The notes under the pieces are model-generated. The model saw only the letters and a list, made by a program, of their open reading frames with translations. It was not told where the DNA came from and did no database searches. Both the position numbers and the translations under genes were made by a program. A DNA stretch of 64,000 bases from Girardinichthys multiradiatus (lineage: Eukaryota; Chordata; Actinopteri; Cyprinodontiformes; Goodeidae): NCBI RefSeq assembly GCF_021462225.1, contig NC_061804.1, positions 44,517,975 to 44,581,974 of the forward strand, in the 5' to 3' direction. Positions 34,623 to 47,361 of this stretch are shown in pieces; position 1 is the first letter of the stretch, and each line of letters opens with the position of its first letter.

Positions 34623-37600
34623 TACCGTACAAAGTCTAAACCTGTTAAATTCGTGTTATTTTGTATTTGTGTAAATTCCTGTACATAAGTCTAGCTCTTT
34701 GTACTATAAACGTATTGTGCTCCGCCCGTCTCATACATCTGCTCTGTCATTCCCCCCAAAAGATCTGTTTTTCTTTTTTCATCCGTTTAAATGTTATTTG
34801 CAATTTGTTCACATTAATGGAAAATGTCTGTAAATATATACATACATAACCAAAATGTATTGAAACAGCACTGAACTCGCTTTATTCGGCTGTTTTTTGT
34901 TTCCAGTGGGAAATCTCGGTTTTTATATTTAGTCTATGCCGTTTGTTGCCGCTTGTGATTTAAGCGCCAGTGTCTGAGGCAACAAATCCCGCAGAACCTC
35001 AGCAGCAACAGACAGATTAAAAAAATTCGAATATCACAATTTTTTTTTTATTATTTAAACCATCTGTGGACTATAATGTTCGTTCATTTTCACACTAAAC
35101 ACAATTACAGCGGTTTTTATTAGCAGTCCTCTTTAGTTCAGTGATCTTCAGCAGAGGGCTGCCAACTCCGCTTTACTGGGGTTTTTCAGGTTAGTTTTTT
35201 TTAAATTATTATTTATTATAGACGTGTTTGGATCGAATTAAAATGAATTGAATTTGAATCTGTCCATATGATTGGATTGATTATATAATTCTCTATATGA
35301 ATTGGATCGTTTGTTTTGTAAAGTGCGTCGAGACATCAGTTGTAAATCGGCGCAAGAACAGATATATTGAATTGACTTAAAATCAATTTTTAACCGCAGA
35401 AAAACAGAACAGCATTGTTGGACACTTTTATTTTAATTATCATTTTTACTCTTGGATCACTGTATGTAAGACGCATTAACTTTCTGTAGAAAACACACAA
35501 AGAGGCAATAAAAAGCAGTTTTTTAGAGCTCAAGGCTTTAGTGATACATTTATTAATTCTTAGAGAAAAGATAAAGTTAAAAAAAAATTGGCGACAGATT
35601 TTTGGTTTAATTCTCATGAATCCAGCAGTACAAGCAAAACTTTGTAAATCCATGTAAACTACCTACCTGTCATGATGGCAACTGATATGTCGGGACCAGA
35701 AAGATTCGGATCTCACACAGTATTTTCAGTTTAAATCTGCACATTTTATCCATGTTGTTTATTTAATAAAAATGTTATATTCCTTGCACCTTACTCTTAA
35801 TCAGCTGGTACCAGTTCACTTCTGCAAATGTTAGTACTAATTCACTGATGCAAATTACTTACAAAGGTATGTGTTTTATTGACGGACTAAATGAAGGCAT
35901 TTTATGGGAAGAGAATAAAATATATAGATATTTACATAAATGTTGAGAAGAATTTGGTCATGCTTGTTGTGTTATTTAGAAAAAGTCACACCAGCAGCAT
36001 TAATTGGGTGTGCAAGCTTGCAGGATATATTTCATTTTTTACACAGATTAAATGTCAATCAACAAACAACTGTGGACCATGTTCTCCAAGTATTCCCAAC
36101 ATTTCTGTCCACTTGATTCTAAGCTAATTGCTGGTGCACATATGTGGTGCCCTTAATTGACGAAACCTTCAAGTCTTCAACAACCCCATAATGCATCTTT
36201 AGGCACTGAACCTATGGTCAGATGATCACCATGGCAAAGCAAAAGCAAATGATAGGAGCTTAAACAACATACAGGTAAGTACAGACAAAGCTAGCTCCAA
36301 ACAAAGTACTGACAAAGTGGAAAATTATTTAAAGATAACATGTCTGGTTAAAAAAAAAACATGTATTAAGATATGATTCACCTGTAGTTAAAATAAACTA
36401 CAGGGGACTGCACATATAAAAAAAGCAGTGCCATTTAAGGTTTGTTTCACATAAAAACCTGGACTCCATAATTTACAAATCATTTTAGATGAGATGAAAG
36501 AAAAAGATATCAAATCCCTAAATCTTGATGGAAACAAAATAGAACTACTGAAATGCATTTGTAAAACAAATACCCACACAAGTCTGAGTGTGTTAATGAG
36601 CAGCTGATCAAAAAAACAACTGCTTGATCCACAGGAAACATGCTGTTAGGTGAAACCAAAAGTTCATCAACAAGTTCAGTCTACACAGACATTGGCAACA
36701 AATGATTCTAACATTTAGAAGGCTTGTGGAAAAAGAACAGTAAAGTGGAACACTGAAGGCATCAGAGGGTGAGGAGAGTTAACTGAAAACATGATTTATT
36801 TAAAATATGAAATGTACAATAAAAAAATGAAAAAGACACATGCAAATTGAAGAAAGAAATTGTTTAAGAATATTGATAAAAGCTAAACACAAACAGAGAA
36901 AATTAAAATGGGCGAGAGAGAAAAAGCCATGGACAAAAAGTTGTTTACTGATAAATCAGGAGTCTGCATTAGAAATGATGCTGGATGTTTAGTTTGGTTC
37001 CGGTCCAATGAAACACAAAGTCTTCAAGTGTCCTTGTAATGACACTGTTCTTATAACACCAGCATGTTTCTTGATGATTAAGCCATTTTCTTAGAAGGTC
37101 TCGTTGGAGAGCAGTTTTCAACATGCTTAAATTTAATGTCATTGCCAGCTAAGGATCTAGATGCATATTTGATCCAAAATTATGGTGAAAAATAAAAATA
37201 AGGAAGAAAAAGTCCCACAACAAAGCAGTTGTCATCTTCCATACAGGAATGTTGGTACTTTATTCATGACAAACATCTGTTTCCGTTAGAGGGGTTCATG
37301 CCTCAAATTATTCAAGCTGTCAAAAAAGGCCAAAAAACATAATTTTCTTTTGATTTATGATTTTCCTTTTCTTTTAACCCTCCACCCAGTCCTTTAAATG
37401 TTTCTGTCATTTGTTTTGATTTTGATTTCAGTTTACAGCATTAACATGTACTTTATGTACATTATGTTGAATGTAATAGTTTTGGGTTTTCTGAGTATTT
37501 TTTAATTTCTGAAAAATTAGCAACAAACGATGGGCATTAGTTACTCATTTCTGTGAAATGTTTTATTTTCTATAGTTTATTATTGTGACTATAATGTGAG

Positions 37601-37729
37601 TAAAAGCCGCTAACTTAAGACTGGAAAACAGATTTGAAAACACTTCATCTGTTGGGCTGTAGGATAACATGTAAATCCTGGCTGTTCTTTATGCTGCATT
37701 CACCATCTTTTTCAACCTTTTCAAAAGCC
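34623..37729. other. Non-coding DNA downstream of bsx
   Basis: No supported gene. A LINE 3' tail lies at about 35215-35387. The remaining sequence (35390-37729) is AT-rich and I recognise nothing in it. Confidence 0.5.
35215..35387 (+). repeat. L2-type LINE 3' tail fragment
   Basis: AAAGTGCGTCGAGACATCAG followed by GTAAATCGGCGCAAGAACAG and ending ATATTGAATTGACTTAAA is a decayed version of the typical fish L2 tail (GTGCCTTGAGA, then TTGGCGCTATA, then repeated GAATT). Confidence 0.6.
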
Positions 37730-38420
37730 GTTCATCTCATCTTCAAAATGTAATCCTTATAAGAAGGCGGTGAGGGGGAAACAAACTCTTTCTCTCTCTC
37801 ACACACACACATACACACACACAAAGAGAATAGGCCAGACAGAAGGTGATCAATTAAAAGATTAAGTGTTTTGCAACACATGGACGCATCTGCATTTGGA
37901 CCTAATAGCAGGGCCATCAGCTCATTTTCAGGAGTCCTGCCGCCAACTGAAAGCATACTTTTCACATCAAAGCATCCAGGTCTGCCTTAGCTTCCTGATG
38001 AACAGAAAGAGATGCTAATTTGGTCTCCTTCATGTTTAGTGGTGAAAGACTCCTTCAATTAACTGGATTTCAATAGCAAAAAATGAGTAGGTGGAAGGAA
38101 AAAAGATGCAAAGAGACACAGCTGGGATAGGCAGCGATTCTCATTAAATTAAAAAGACCGAGGCCATTTGTTTTCAACTGTGCATCTAAGGACTTAACAC
38201 TAAAAACACAGAACTTCAAAGAGTCCATGATGGGTTAAATAGAGACTATAATCTCATTAAAATATTGCACAGAGGTAAATAGTGCTTTGATAATGATCTG
38301 AGGGTTCTATTAGTAAAATGGGTGTCTTGTGTTGGAGAGGAATTACTGCGTGTTATACTGCTACAAAATTTAGGGACCTAATCCAGTGATTATCAGTGTT
38401 TGACTTCATCTGATCAAGAA
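37730..38420. promoter_or_regulatory. Candidate conserved non-coding element downstream of bsx
   Basis: Repeat-poor apart from a short (CA)n at 37800-37822. It has many ATTA-type cores (GATCAATTAAAAGATTAAG, CTCATTAAATTAAAAAG, TCTCATTAAAATATTG) and a texture like the 18420-19350 region. It lies 3.2 kb after the bsx stop codon. Regulatory role is inference. Confidence 0.3.
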
Positions 38421-39004
38421 ATGAAATATAGAACATGTAAAGGGTTAAAGTGGAAGACACTGCCAAGGGGGGTGGAGAAACCTGGGGTATAGTATCCAAC
38501 CAGATTCAGACTGATGAACAAGTAAATCGCTGACCAAGAGAACATTGTAATGGTTTAGCTTAATTCTATTTCACCCCATTGGCCATTATATTCAGCCTAC
38601 CTGTACATGTCAGGCTAAAAGGTCATCTTAAAGGGTTTGTGTGAAGTACGGTAAGTGATTAGGCCCAGCTCAGCTGAAAACAGAAAAAATTTAGAGTCAC
38701 CCTGGAACAAAAGACATAGGAGCTGCACTTGGGAATCTACTTACATATGTCAATGTTTTCTTAGTTAATGTATTTTTAATCACAACAATCACCACAGTAA
38801 TGTTTACTTTCAAATGTGCTGACATATTACAGTTTAGATTTTACCATCACAACTTGTGTAGTTTTGACTTAAATGTCATGTCTTTTTTCTTAGCAAGCAA
38901 AAAAGAAAGGATATTTTTCTGCTTATTATATACTGTCAAAAGAACAAAGAACAGATGTACAGTTTTGATGTCAACATCCTATCAACATTTGGTGTTTCTA
39001 TTTT
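38421..39004. other. Non-coding, nothing recognised
   Basis: AT-rich spacer before the LINE block. Confidence 0.5.
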
Positions 39005-41890
39005 TATTATTATTATTTATTTATTTGTATAGCCCGTTCAAAACTGCCAACTAGGCAACCAAAGGGCTTTACAAAGCATACATAAAAATAAAGAAAAAAC
39101 ATTTTATAAGAGGTAATTGGCAAACAACCAACAACAGAAACAGCAATAAAACAATAAAAATGCTAGAATAATGTGACACCAAACTACTGGATATTAAAAG
39201 CCTTTCGACATAATAAAGTTTTAAGTTTCAATTTAAAACAGCCCAGGTCAGAGATAGAGCATAGGTCCGGAAGGAGTTGGTTCCGCAGTCTGGGAGCTGC
39301 TACTGAGAACGCCCTGCCATCCCAATGAACATACATAGTCTTTGGTACATTTAATAAAAATTGGGATGAAGACCTCAGGAATCTACCACGCACACGAAGA
39401 CACAACAAATCAGATAAATAAGATGGGGCCAAACCATTCATAACCTTAAAAACAAACAGTCGAAATTTAAAATCTATTCTAAAACAGACAGGAAGCCAAT
39501 GCAAACAAAATAAAACAGGAGTGATGTGCTCTCTTTTGGTGGTACCTGTAAGAAGCCAGGCAGCTGCATTTTAGACTAGTTGCAGACGACTGAGTAACGA
39601 CTGACTGAGACCAACATAAAAAGTTTTACAATAGTCAATTCTTGAGCTGATAAAAGTGTGTATAGCCGTCTCAAGGTCTGAGTGGTTTAAAAAAGGCTTA
39701 ACTTTGGATAAAAGGCAAGGATGGTAAAAGCTTGACTTGAATACTGAATTAATTTGCTTACTAAACTTAAAATCCTTATCAAAAGTCAAAAGTCTCCCAC
39801 ATTTTTAACAGTATTGCTGGAATTAAAATTCAAAGCACTAACATCGGTGGTGGCATTATTACTGAATAAAATGTGCTCAATCTTTGGTTAATTTAAAAAC
39901 AAGAACTTTTGGCTCAATCATTGTTTAACTGCAGAAATAGAGTCAAGAAGGCAATGTTGTGAGTTACTGTCACTTGGTTTTAAGGACAGATAGATCTGGA
40001 TGTCATCTGCATAACAATGGACAGACAGGTGGTGCCGTGTGATAATCGCTCCAAGTGGCAACATTTAGAGGGAGAAAAGAAGGGGGCCAAGGATGGAGCC
40101 ATGTGGCACCCCACATGACAGAGGCAGGGTGGAGGATGCCAAGTCATTAATCATAACTGAGAAAGTTCTATCAGTAAGATAAGATGTGAAACACTTGAGA
40201 GCTGAGCCACGGATACCAACATAGTTGTTTAGACGAGACAAGAGGAGTGATCCACAGTATTAAAGGCTGTTATGAGATCCAGCAGCACCAGGACAACTGG
40301 ACACCTTTCATCGACAGATATAGCAATGTCCTTGTGCACCTTTAAAAGGGCAGACTCTGTGCTATGTCGCGATCTAAAGCCAGACTGGAATTTCTCAGTG
40401 ATCTGATTTTCTTCTAAAAATGGTTGTAGCTGGATAAAAACAATTTTTCTAAAACATTAAATAAAAAGGGCAAGTGGTAGATTGCAAAAACAAATTAGAT
40501 AAAATCAGGGGTCAAGATGGGGTTTCTTAAGAAGAGGCATCACAACAGCATATTTTAAGTGAGCTGGCACAATCCCTGAATTGAAACAGGAATTAAAAAG
40601 GACAAAACAGCTGGACCTATGGTATTAAAAGCTTGGAAGATAATCAAGATTGCAATTTGTAGTTTTCATGCATTGCACAATTTTGCTCAGTGAAGAAAAA
40701 GATACTGATTTGAACTGCTCGAATACAGCAGAACCAACAGGAAAAGCAGAGAAAACTACATTATTAGGAGAAACAAGCCTGTCTAACAGATGTCACTTTG
40801 TCAAGAAAAAAAAAAAAGAAAATTCTCACAGGTAGTAACAGAACTATCTAACAGCACAGATGTAGATGGATGTAAGACAGAGTTAATTGTGTTAAATAAC
40901 ACCCTAGGGCAATGGCTTCTATTAGAGAAAATGGAAGACAGAAATTGGGTTTTTGCCTCTTTAACGGATCTCTGGTAATGAGCAAGACTGTTCCTTAAAA
41001 AAACCAGACATACATACAATTTGTCCTTCTTCCACAGTCATTCAGCTTTTCTGAATTTCCTCCTGAGGTCACGTACATTACGTAACCAGGGCTCAGGTTT
41101 AGGTTTAGGATGCTTGAGCCTAACAGGGACAATGGAATCCAGGATCTCTCGACAGGTGTCATTGAAAGAAGAGAGGAAGTTGTTAGGACATAATGTGGCA
41201 TATAGAATTGATGTAAGAAACTGAATCCATAAAATCTCTGCAAACTCTTCAGCTGGAGCAGAAGTGAGGATGCAACATTGACAGGCCACTACCAATGGTC
41301 TACTGGCTGGAGAGGGAGCTGCTAATTTAAAAGTGATGGAAAATGATCTGAGAGAGCAGCCTCAGAGATTCAAAGCAAGTGATAGACAGTCCATGTGTAA
41401 AAAAAAAAAGATCCAGTGTGTGCCCAGGATGATGAGTTTTTCCGCTTACTAACTGTGTCAGATTAAAAGATGCCAGAAGCCTCAAGAACTCAGCCTGTGG
41501 GTTATTCAGGGAGCAGATAAGGATATTAAAATCCCCACAAACTAAAGGATTGTCAAATTTTGGAGTAAAGTCACCAAGAGATTCAGAGAATTCTTGAATA
41601 AAACCCTTATTATATCTTGGTGCACGGTAAACTACAGCACATAAAACAGGATGGGAGAAATCAACTACAAACACGAGTAGTTCAAAAGAAGAGTAAGTGT
41701 CTGAAGGCAGAAGTCTGCATTTAAATTGGTCTTTATTAATGGTAGCAATGCCCCCACCCTGACCAGCCAAATGTGGTGAGTTGAAGAAAGAGCAGGCAGG
41801 TGGGAGGAGCTTCGTAAAGGCACTGTTGTCAACTGGTTTCAGCCATGTTTATGTCAACAACAGAAAGTCCAATGAGTGAGACCCAAAGTA
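39005..41890 (-). mobile_element. L2-like LINE, nearly complete ORF2 but decayed
   Basis: Minus-strand non-LTR retrotransposon. From its 5' side, an apurinic-type endonuclease part is open at 41770-41327 (VYRAPRYNKGF, then CGDFNIL, then the HPGHTLDLFF region). Next come reverse-transcriptase pieces, including a catalytic YADD encoded at about 40000-40011 (CYADDIQIYL). After these come SRIDYCKTFYVGLSQSLLSR (39789-39571) and MHWLPVCFRIDFKFRLFVFK (39504-39184). The 3' end near 39005-39060 contains ATTTGTATAGCCCGTTC on the plus strand. Many stops and frameshifts separate the parts, so it cannot be active. Confidence 0.85.
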
Positions 41891-42059
41891 AATCATTATT
41901 TGTTCGTAAGTGATCTGGTGTTGAACAGACCCATGCGAATAGAGCTTGGGCTGCCCAGTCGGAGGACACGGCGCAAGGAGCAAAGATTCTCCGGCATGTG
42001 GCCCCGTCTACAGATGAGGAGGTGTGCAGCCAATGTCTGCATCAGTGGAGCTCTTTGCT

Positions 42060-43545
42060 CTTTGGTTTTGTTTTTGTATTACAGAATATACATATTTACA
42101 ATGTACAATATACACATATATAATAAAATGGTGCATTTGCAACATCTGTATGCTGTTGTTTGGTTCTCTACTGAATGTTCAACAGAGAAACAGCCTGGGG
42201 GAAGAAACTGTCTCTGTGGCGGCTGGTTTTAGCGAACAGTGCTCTGTAGCGGCGGCCTGAAGGTAAAACTCTGAACAGTTTATGTGCAGGGTGTGTGGGG
42301 TCTGCAGAGATTTTAGCAGCTCTTTTCCTGACCCTAGACCTGTATAAGTCCTGGATGGAGGGAAGGTCAGCCCTGATTATTCTCTCTGCATTCCTGATTA
42401 TTCGTTGCAGTCTGGAACTGTCCTGTTTTGTGGATGAGCCAAACCACACTGAGATGGATGAAGACAAGACAGATTGAATGATGGCAGTGTATAAGATAAC
42501 CAGCAGCTCCTGTGGAAGGTTGAACTTCTTGAGTTGCCTCAGGAAGTACAGTCTCTGCTGGGCCTTCTTTCGAACAGTGTCTATGTGTGAAGACCATCTC
42601 AGGTCCTCAGAGATGGTGGTTCCTAAGAACCTGAAGTGGTCCACGGCTGATACAGTGTTGTTGAGGATGGTGAGGGGTGTGTATGGGGGTGGTGTTCTCC
42701 GAAAGTCCACCACCATTTCCACTGTCTTGAGTGGATTCAGTTCAAGGTAGTTCTGACCGCACCAGTGTACCAGCCGATCCACCTGCTGTCTGTATGCAGA
42801 CTCATCACCGTCCTGGATCAGTCCAATGACAGTGGTGTCATCTGCAAACTTAAGGAGTTTCATGGACAAGTCCGATGAGGTGCAGTCATTTGTGTACAGG
42901 GAGAAGAGGAGTGGAGATAGAACACACCCCTGGGGGGCACCAGTACTTATTGATCTGGATCGGGAGAAGATGCTCCCCAGTCTCACCTGCTGCTGTCGGT
43001 CCGTCAGGAAGCTGTTAATCCACTGACAGGTGGAGGCTGGGACGTTGAGCTGGGTGAGCTTCTGGTGGAGGATGTCTGGTATGATGGTGTTGAAGGCCGA
43101 GCTGAAGTCTACTAACAGGATCCTGTTAGTAGACAGGATCAACCTGGGTGGTTGAGGTGTTGCAGGATGAAGTGTAGACCTAAGTTAACAGCATCATCTG
43201 CCGACCTGTTTGCTCGGTAAGCAAACTGCAGGGGGTCCAGCAGGGGGCCTGTGATGTCTTTCAGGTGCTTCAACACCAGCCGCTCAAAGGATTTCATGAC
43301 CACAGACGTCAGGCCTACAGGCCTGTAGTCATTTAATCCTAGGATGGTGGGTTTCTTGGGAACCGGGATGATGGTGGATCGTTTGAGGCAGGAGGGGACC
43401 TCACATTTCTCCAGTGATTTGTTGAAGATCCTTGTGAAGATCAGAGCGAGTTGATTTGCACAGGCTTTCAGGCATGATGGGGAGACGTTATCAGGTCTTC
43501 CAGCTTTCTTTGTTTTCATGTGCTGAAAGAGCATTGTTTGCTGTA
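42060..43545 (-). mobile_element. Rex1/Babar-like LINE fragment with long reverse-transcriptase frames
   Basis: Two minus-strand frames, 43534-43139 and 43142-42168, encode most of a reverse transcriptase. The first has KKPTILGLNDYRPVGLTSVV and FAYRANRSADDAVNL. The second has LLVDFSSAFNTIIPDILHQK, GAPQGCVLSPLLFSLYTND, the catalytic FADDTTVIG, and a C-terminal YLELNPLKTVEMVVDFRR and LPSGRRYRALFAK. The 324-residue second frame is fully open. The two frames meet at a 28-bp perfect palindrome (43107-43134) that looks like a small inverted duplication and shifts the frame. The 5' endonuclease part is missing. Confidence 0.9.
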
Positions 43546-44859
43546 GGGGTTGGCAATCTGTATATTATAGCTTTGCTGATTTTAAAACATAACGTCACAT
43601 AACCATCCTGCAAAGAATTTCAAACGAACATTTATGTTCATAAAAATAAAGTATTTTCCAATGATTGTACTGAATTTGTTTTGTTTGTTTTACCAATATT
43701 TTAACAATATACAAAGTGTTTGATTGTTTCAATTGTTGTTTGGTGACACAAAATTATTTTTTATGTTATTAACCCTCCCCTGGCATATGTTCACATTCAA
43801 AAAACATGATCCAACTGACCCAACACCGACTGCTCTGCAATCTATGCCTTCTTCTCTCCAAAGTTGACAGCAGACACTTTTGCGTCCCACTTAGCACTTA
43901 AATATGACTCTATTCAGTTTTATTTAATTGATGAAGTATCAAACCTGATGTTTTTTTAAGAGTTTCAACTTTTATAGTTTAAACTGGAGCGATGAAACTG
44001 AATTGTAACACATCTGCTGGCACATAATGATGCAAGGCTTATTAGCCGGTTTAGATTCCCTACAGCAATTATTTCGGAGCTCTGCACTGATCTCCCCTCA
44101 GTGTTGCAGAGGGAAACCAGGAGGAACCGTCCGTCGCAGGAGCCAGTTCTGGTTCTCACTACGCTGCAGACCTTTCAACTGGAGCTTCTCACAGGGAGCT
44201 GACCAACAGATCAGGTATTTAAAAGTCATCCCTGAGCCAGGCCATGCCAGGCGAATCTGTATGTTGCTCAGATATGTAAAGTTCCCCTAAACTCTGGTTC
44301 TCATGTGCAGCAAGGAGCTGATTTCTGAATGTAATCAGAGCTATGGACTGCACTCGTACTGCTATAAGGACACCAGCTGTAAGTGAATATGCTTTTATGA
44401 ATAGAAAGCATTTTCATTCAAAGTATGTGCAATGTATTTGTGATGCTCAAATGTGTTTCACCATAGCAATGGCAAGATGGCCTCCACAGCTCATGATTCC
44501 TTTATACTATAAAAATAATTATAATTAATCTAATTATAATAGTTGTGTTGGGAACAAACCTTAAGCAGACTCCGTGTGCGACGGCTTCTAGGTGTTTTTT
44601 ATTTGTTTCTTTTTTGTGACTTCCTGAATTGTTTTAAAGATTTTAAGTACCTCCCATAGTATGTATGGTGAAAGATTTCCTAATAGAAATGTGGGAGGCA
44701 TATTCTCGTCATTATAATGATCAGCATTGAGCTATGATTGCGTTTAGTGCAGCAGCTAGAAAGCGCCGTTTGGATTTGATGATGACATTGTAGAACTAAA
44801 TGGGTGTGAGCCTACAAACATTTTCTTTTCAGTCAGGTTTTAGTTGCTGATGTTATTCA
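43546..44859. other. Non-coding, nothing recognised
   Basis: AT-rich. A more GC-rich part at 44070-44300 has short frames on both strands without recognisable domains. Confidence 0.5.
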
Positions 44860-46020
44860 AGACGTTGTGAGTTTTCTTTGGTACTGGAACAAGATAGGAA
44901 GTCTTCCACAACACTGGAACCTTCTTCTGGGCCAAGCTGAGGCTGAAGAGGTGCTGTAGAATCCCACAGAGCTGCTCTGCACACTCTTTCTGGACTAGGG
45001 CTGACATTATTTGGACCTGCAGTCTTATTCTGGTTCAGTCTCTACAGTTACCTCTTCACCTGACTTCATGAGATACAAAGGTGGAAGGGGGAGGCAAAGG
45101 GAGCATCAGCATCTTCTGATTTGGTTGAAGGCAAACATGTAAAAGCAGAAGGTTCCATGGCTAAGGTGGAAGTCCTTCTGGTTGAAGCCTGTGATCTTCT
45201 TCATCCCTGACCAATTCAATTCAGTTTTATTTATATAGCGCCAATTCACAACACATAGTCTCAAGGCACTTTACAAAGACCAAACATCTCTGATATTTTT
45301 TTGCAGGAGCTTGCTCTCCAGCTTCTTCTTGTACACCTCATTGCATTCTCTTATCTTGACTTTAAGTTGCTTCTGTATAATCCTCAATAATTCTGTCTCC
45401 CTCTCTGAAGGCTCTTTTTTTCTTGTTAAGCCGGTCCTTCAGGTCACCAGTGACCCAGGGTTTGTTATTGGGGAAGCATCTCACTGTTCTGGTGGGGATG
45501 TTGTTATCCACATAAAAGTTTATATAGTTGGTTACACATTCAGTTTTGGCATTGATGTCCTCTCCATGTGGCTGGCACAGTGCATCCCAGTCTGTAGCCT
45601 CAAAGCAACCTCACAGGGCTTCTTCAGCTTCCTGTGACCATCTTCTCACAGTGCACTTCACTACAGGTTGCCTCTGAACGAGGGGCTTAAATTTCGAGCT
45701 TAGAAAACCAAGATTGTGATTTGATTTGCCTAGGAGAGGTCTTGCTGAGGAGACGTATGAGTCCTTGATATTTGCATAAAACAAATGAAACATTTTGTTT
45801 TCTCTGGTAGAGCATCTGATAAACTGTTGAAATGTTGGAAGTGTAGCAGATAGTGAAGCTAATTAAAATCACCAGATATTGCCACAAATGCATTGGGGTG
45901 TTGTGTCTGTCACTAAGCAGCAACTGAGCTGATGGCATCACATGCAGTGTCAGCAACAGCTGATAGTGGAACGTAAACTGTTGCCAAAATAACAGTGGTG
46001 AACTCTCTGAGTAAATATGG
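44860..46020 (-). mobile_element. Rex1/Babar-like LINE fragment, strongly decayed
   Basis: On the minus strand, pieces translate as CAEQLCGILQHLFSLSLAQK (about 45000-44930), the segment just before the reverse-transcriptase fingers. The region 45420-45960 resembles the linker between endonuclease and reverse transcriptase of the same clade. All frames are broken. A short tail-like insert is at 45208-45285. Confidence 0.65.
45208..45285 (-). repeat. LINE/SINE 3' tail fragment
   Basis: On the minus strand AAGTGCCTTGAGACTATGTG, then TTGGCGCTATATAAATAAAA, then CTGAATTGAATTGG is a well-preserved fish L2/SINE tail inserted in the older LINE. Confidence 0.75.
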
Positions 46021-47359
46021 ACAAAAACTTACGCTAACAGTTCAATATGTGGATTGCAGAGACAACACTGATGGTCACTGAAGGTCAGCAGAAACAGAAA
46101 ATGTCCTTCAGTTATCTCTGACTGACTTTTAAGCTTACTTTCTTTGGTTATATATGTGTGTGTGTGTGTCTGTTATATGTGCCAAGTCAATGTAGTTCAA
46201 ATTATTTGCATATTCATAACTTGTCTCCAAGTGTCCCAAATAATGTCCAAATCGGACCACTGCTTCTGTGTGCTTACCTTGGTGCTTAGGTTATTTAGCA
46301 ACTCATTGCATGTATTACTTCCGGGAATCCAGGGCATGCCAAACTGCTTTTATTTGTTTGACTATCACAGTATTTTTTAACAGTTTTGAAACTTTGTTAT
46401 CTTTACATTTAAAGGGCTGAGTGTAAACAGTATGAGGAAACCATTTTTCCATAGAGCATGTGACACTCAGTAGGTGAAAGTCAGTCTGTACACAGATAAA
46501 CAAAAATAACTGCCACGTTGAGCTGTATGGTCATTTTAGAATTTCTAAATCAAGTAACTGTGTTTTTCCTCTTTGAGTTATAGCAAAGTTTTAAACCAGA
46601 GGTCTACAAGTATTCTACTGTGTAGCAATCTCTGAGAGGCAACAATGCTGATAGGTGGATAAGTTCTTACTGATTAATGTTCTCATATTTCATAGTGCTC
46701 CCTGGTTGGTCACAATCTTTCAACAGACAGGCATGCACTAGCCTTTACAGTTAAATAAAGTCATGTTCAGTAAATTAGAATATACGTTCCAATGAGGCTC
46801 GTTTGTCAGAGTAAAATCATCTTTTGAAAAAAACAACTTTTAAGCACGTATTAAACACAATTTTCATGAAGCTCACATTTACATATTAAAATATATATTT
46901 TTTTATTGGTCTTATGTAATATTCTAATGTTAAATGTCCAGTTTTCATTAGCAGAAAGCATAAACTCACCATAATAATAGAAAGAAATGCTTGAAAACAT
47001 TAGTTTGTGTGTAATTAATCTATATAACGTATTTTACTTAGTGAATTGAGTTACTGAAATAAGGTCTTCAGTAATAATCTAATTCCTAGAATATAACTGT
47101 GTACTCAAATGCACACAAAGTCAAAATTTATCCACTTACAAAGAAATACACACACCTTCATCCTGGGAACTTACCTGTCCTTGTCTTCCGGTCTTTTGGC
47201 TGGAAGAAAGGAAATCCCACTTATCTTATTTTCCTTCTCATTGATGCGCTTTGTGTCTAAACCAAGCCCAACACAAATGAATGCCTCCGACCTGTTGGTG
47301 AGCCCATCAACATGTGTATACTGTTTAAGCCCTGCAGAGAAGCCAAGTTCAATCTATAC
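46021..47359. other. Non-coding, nothing recognised
   Basis: AT-rich with a short (GT)n at about 46154-46168; no supported gene. Confidence 0.5.
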
Positions 47360-47361
47360 TA

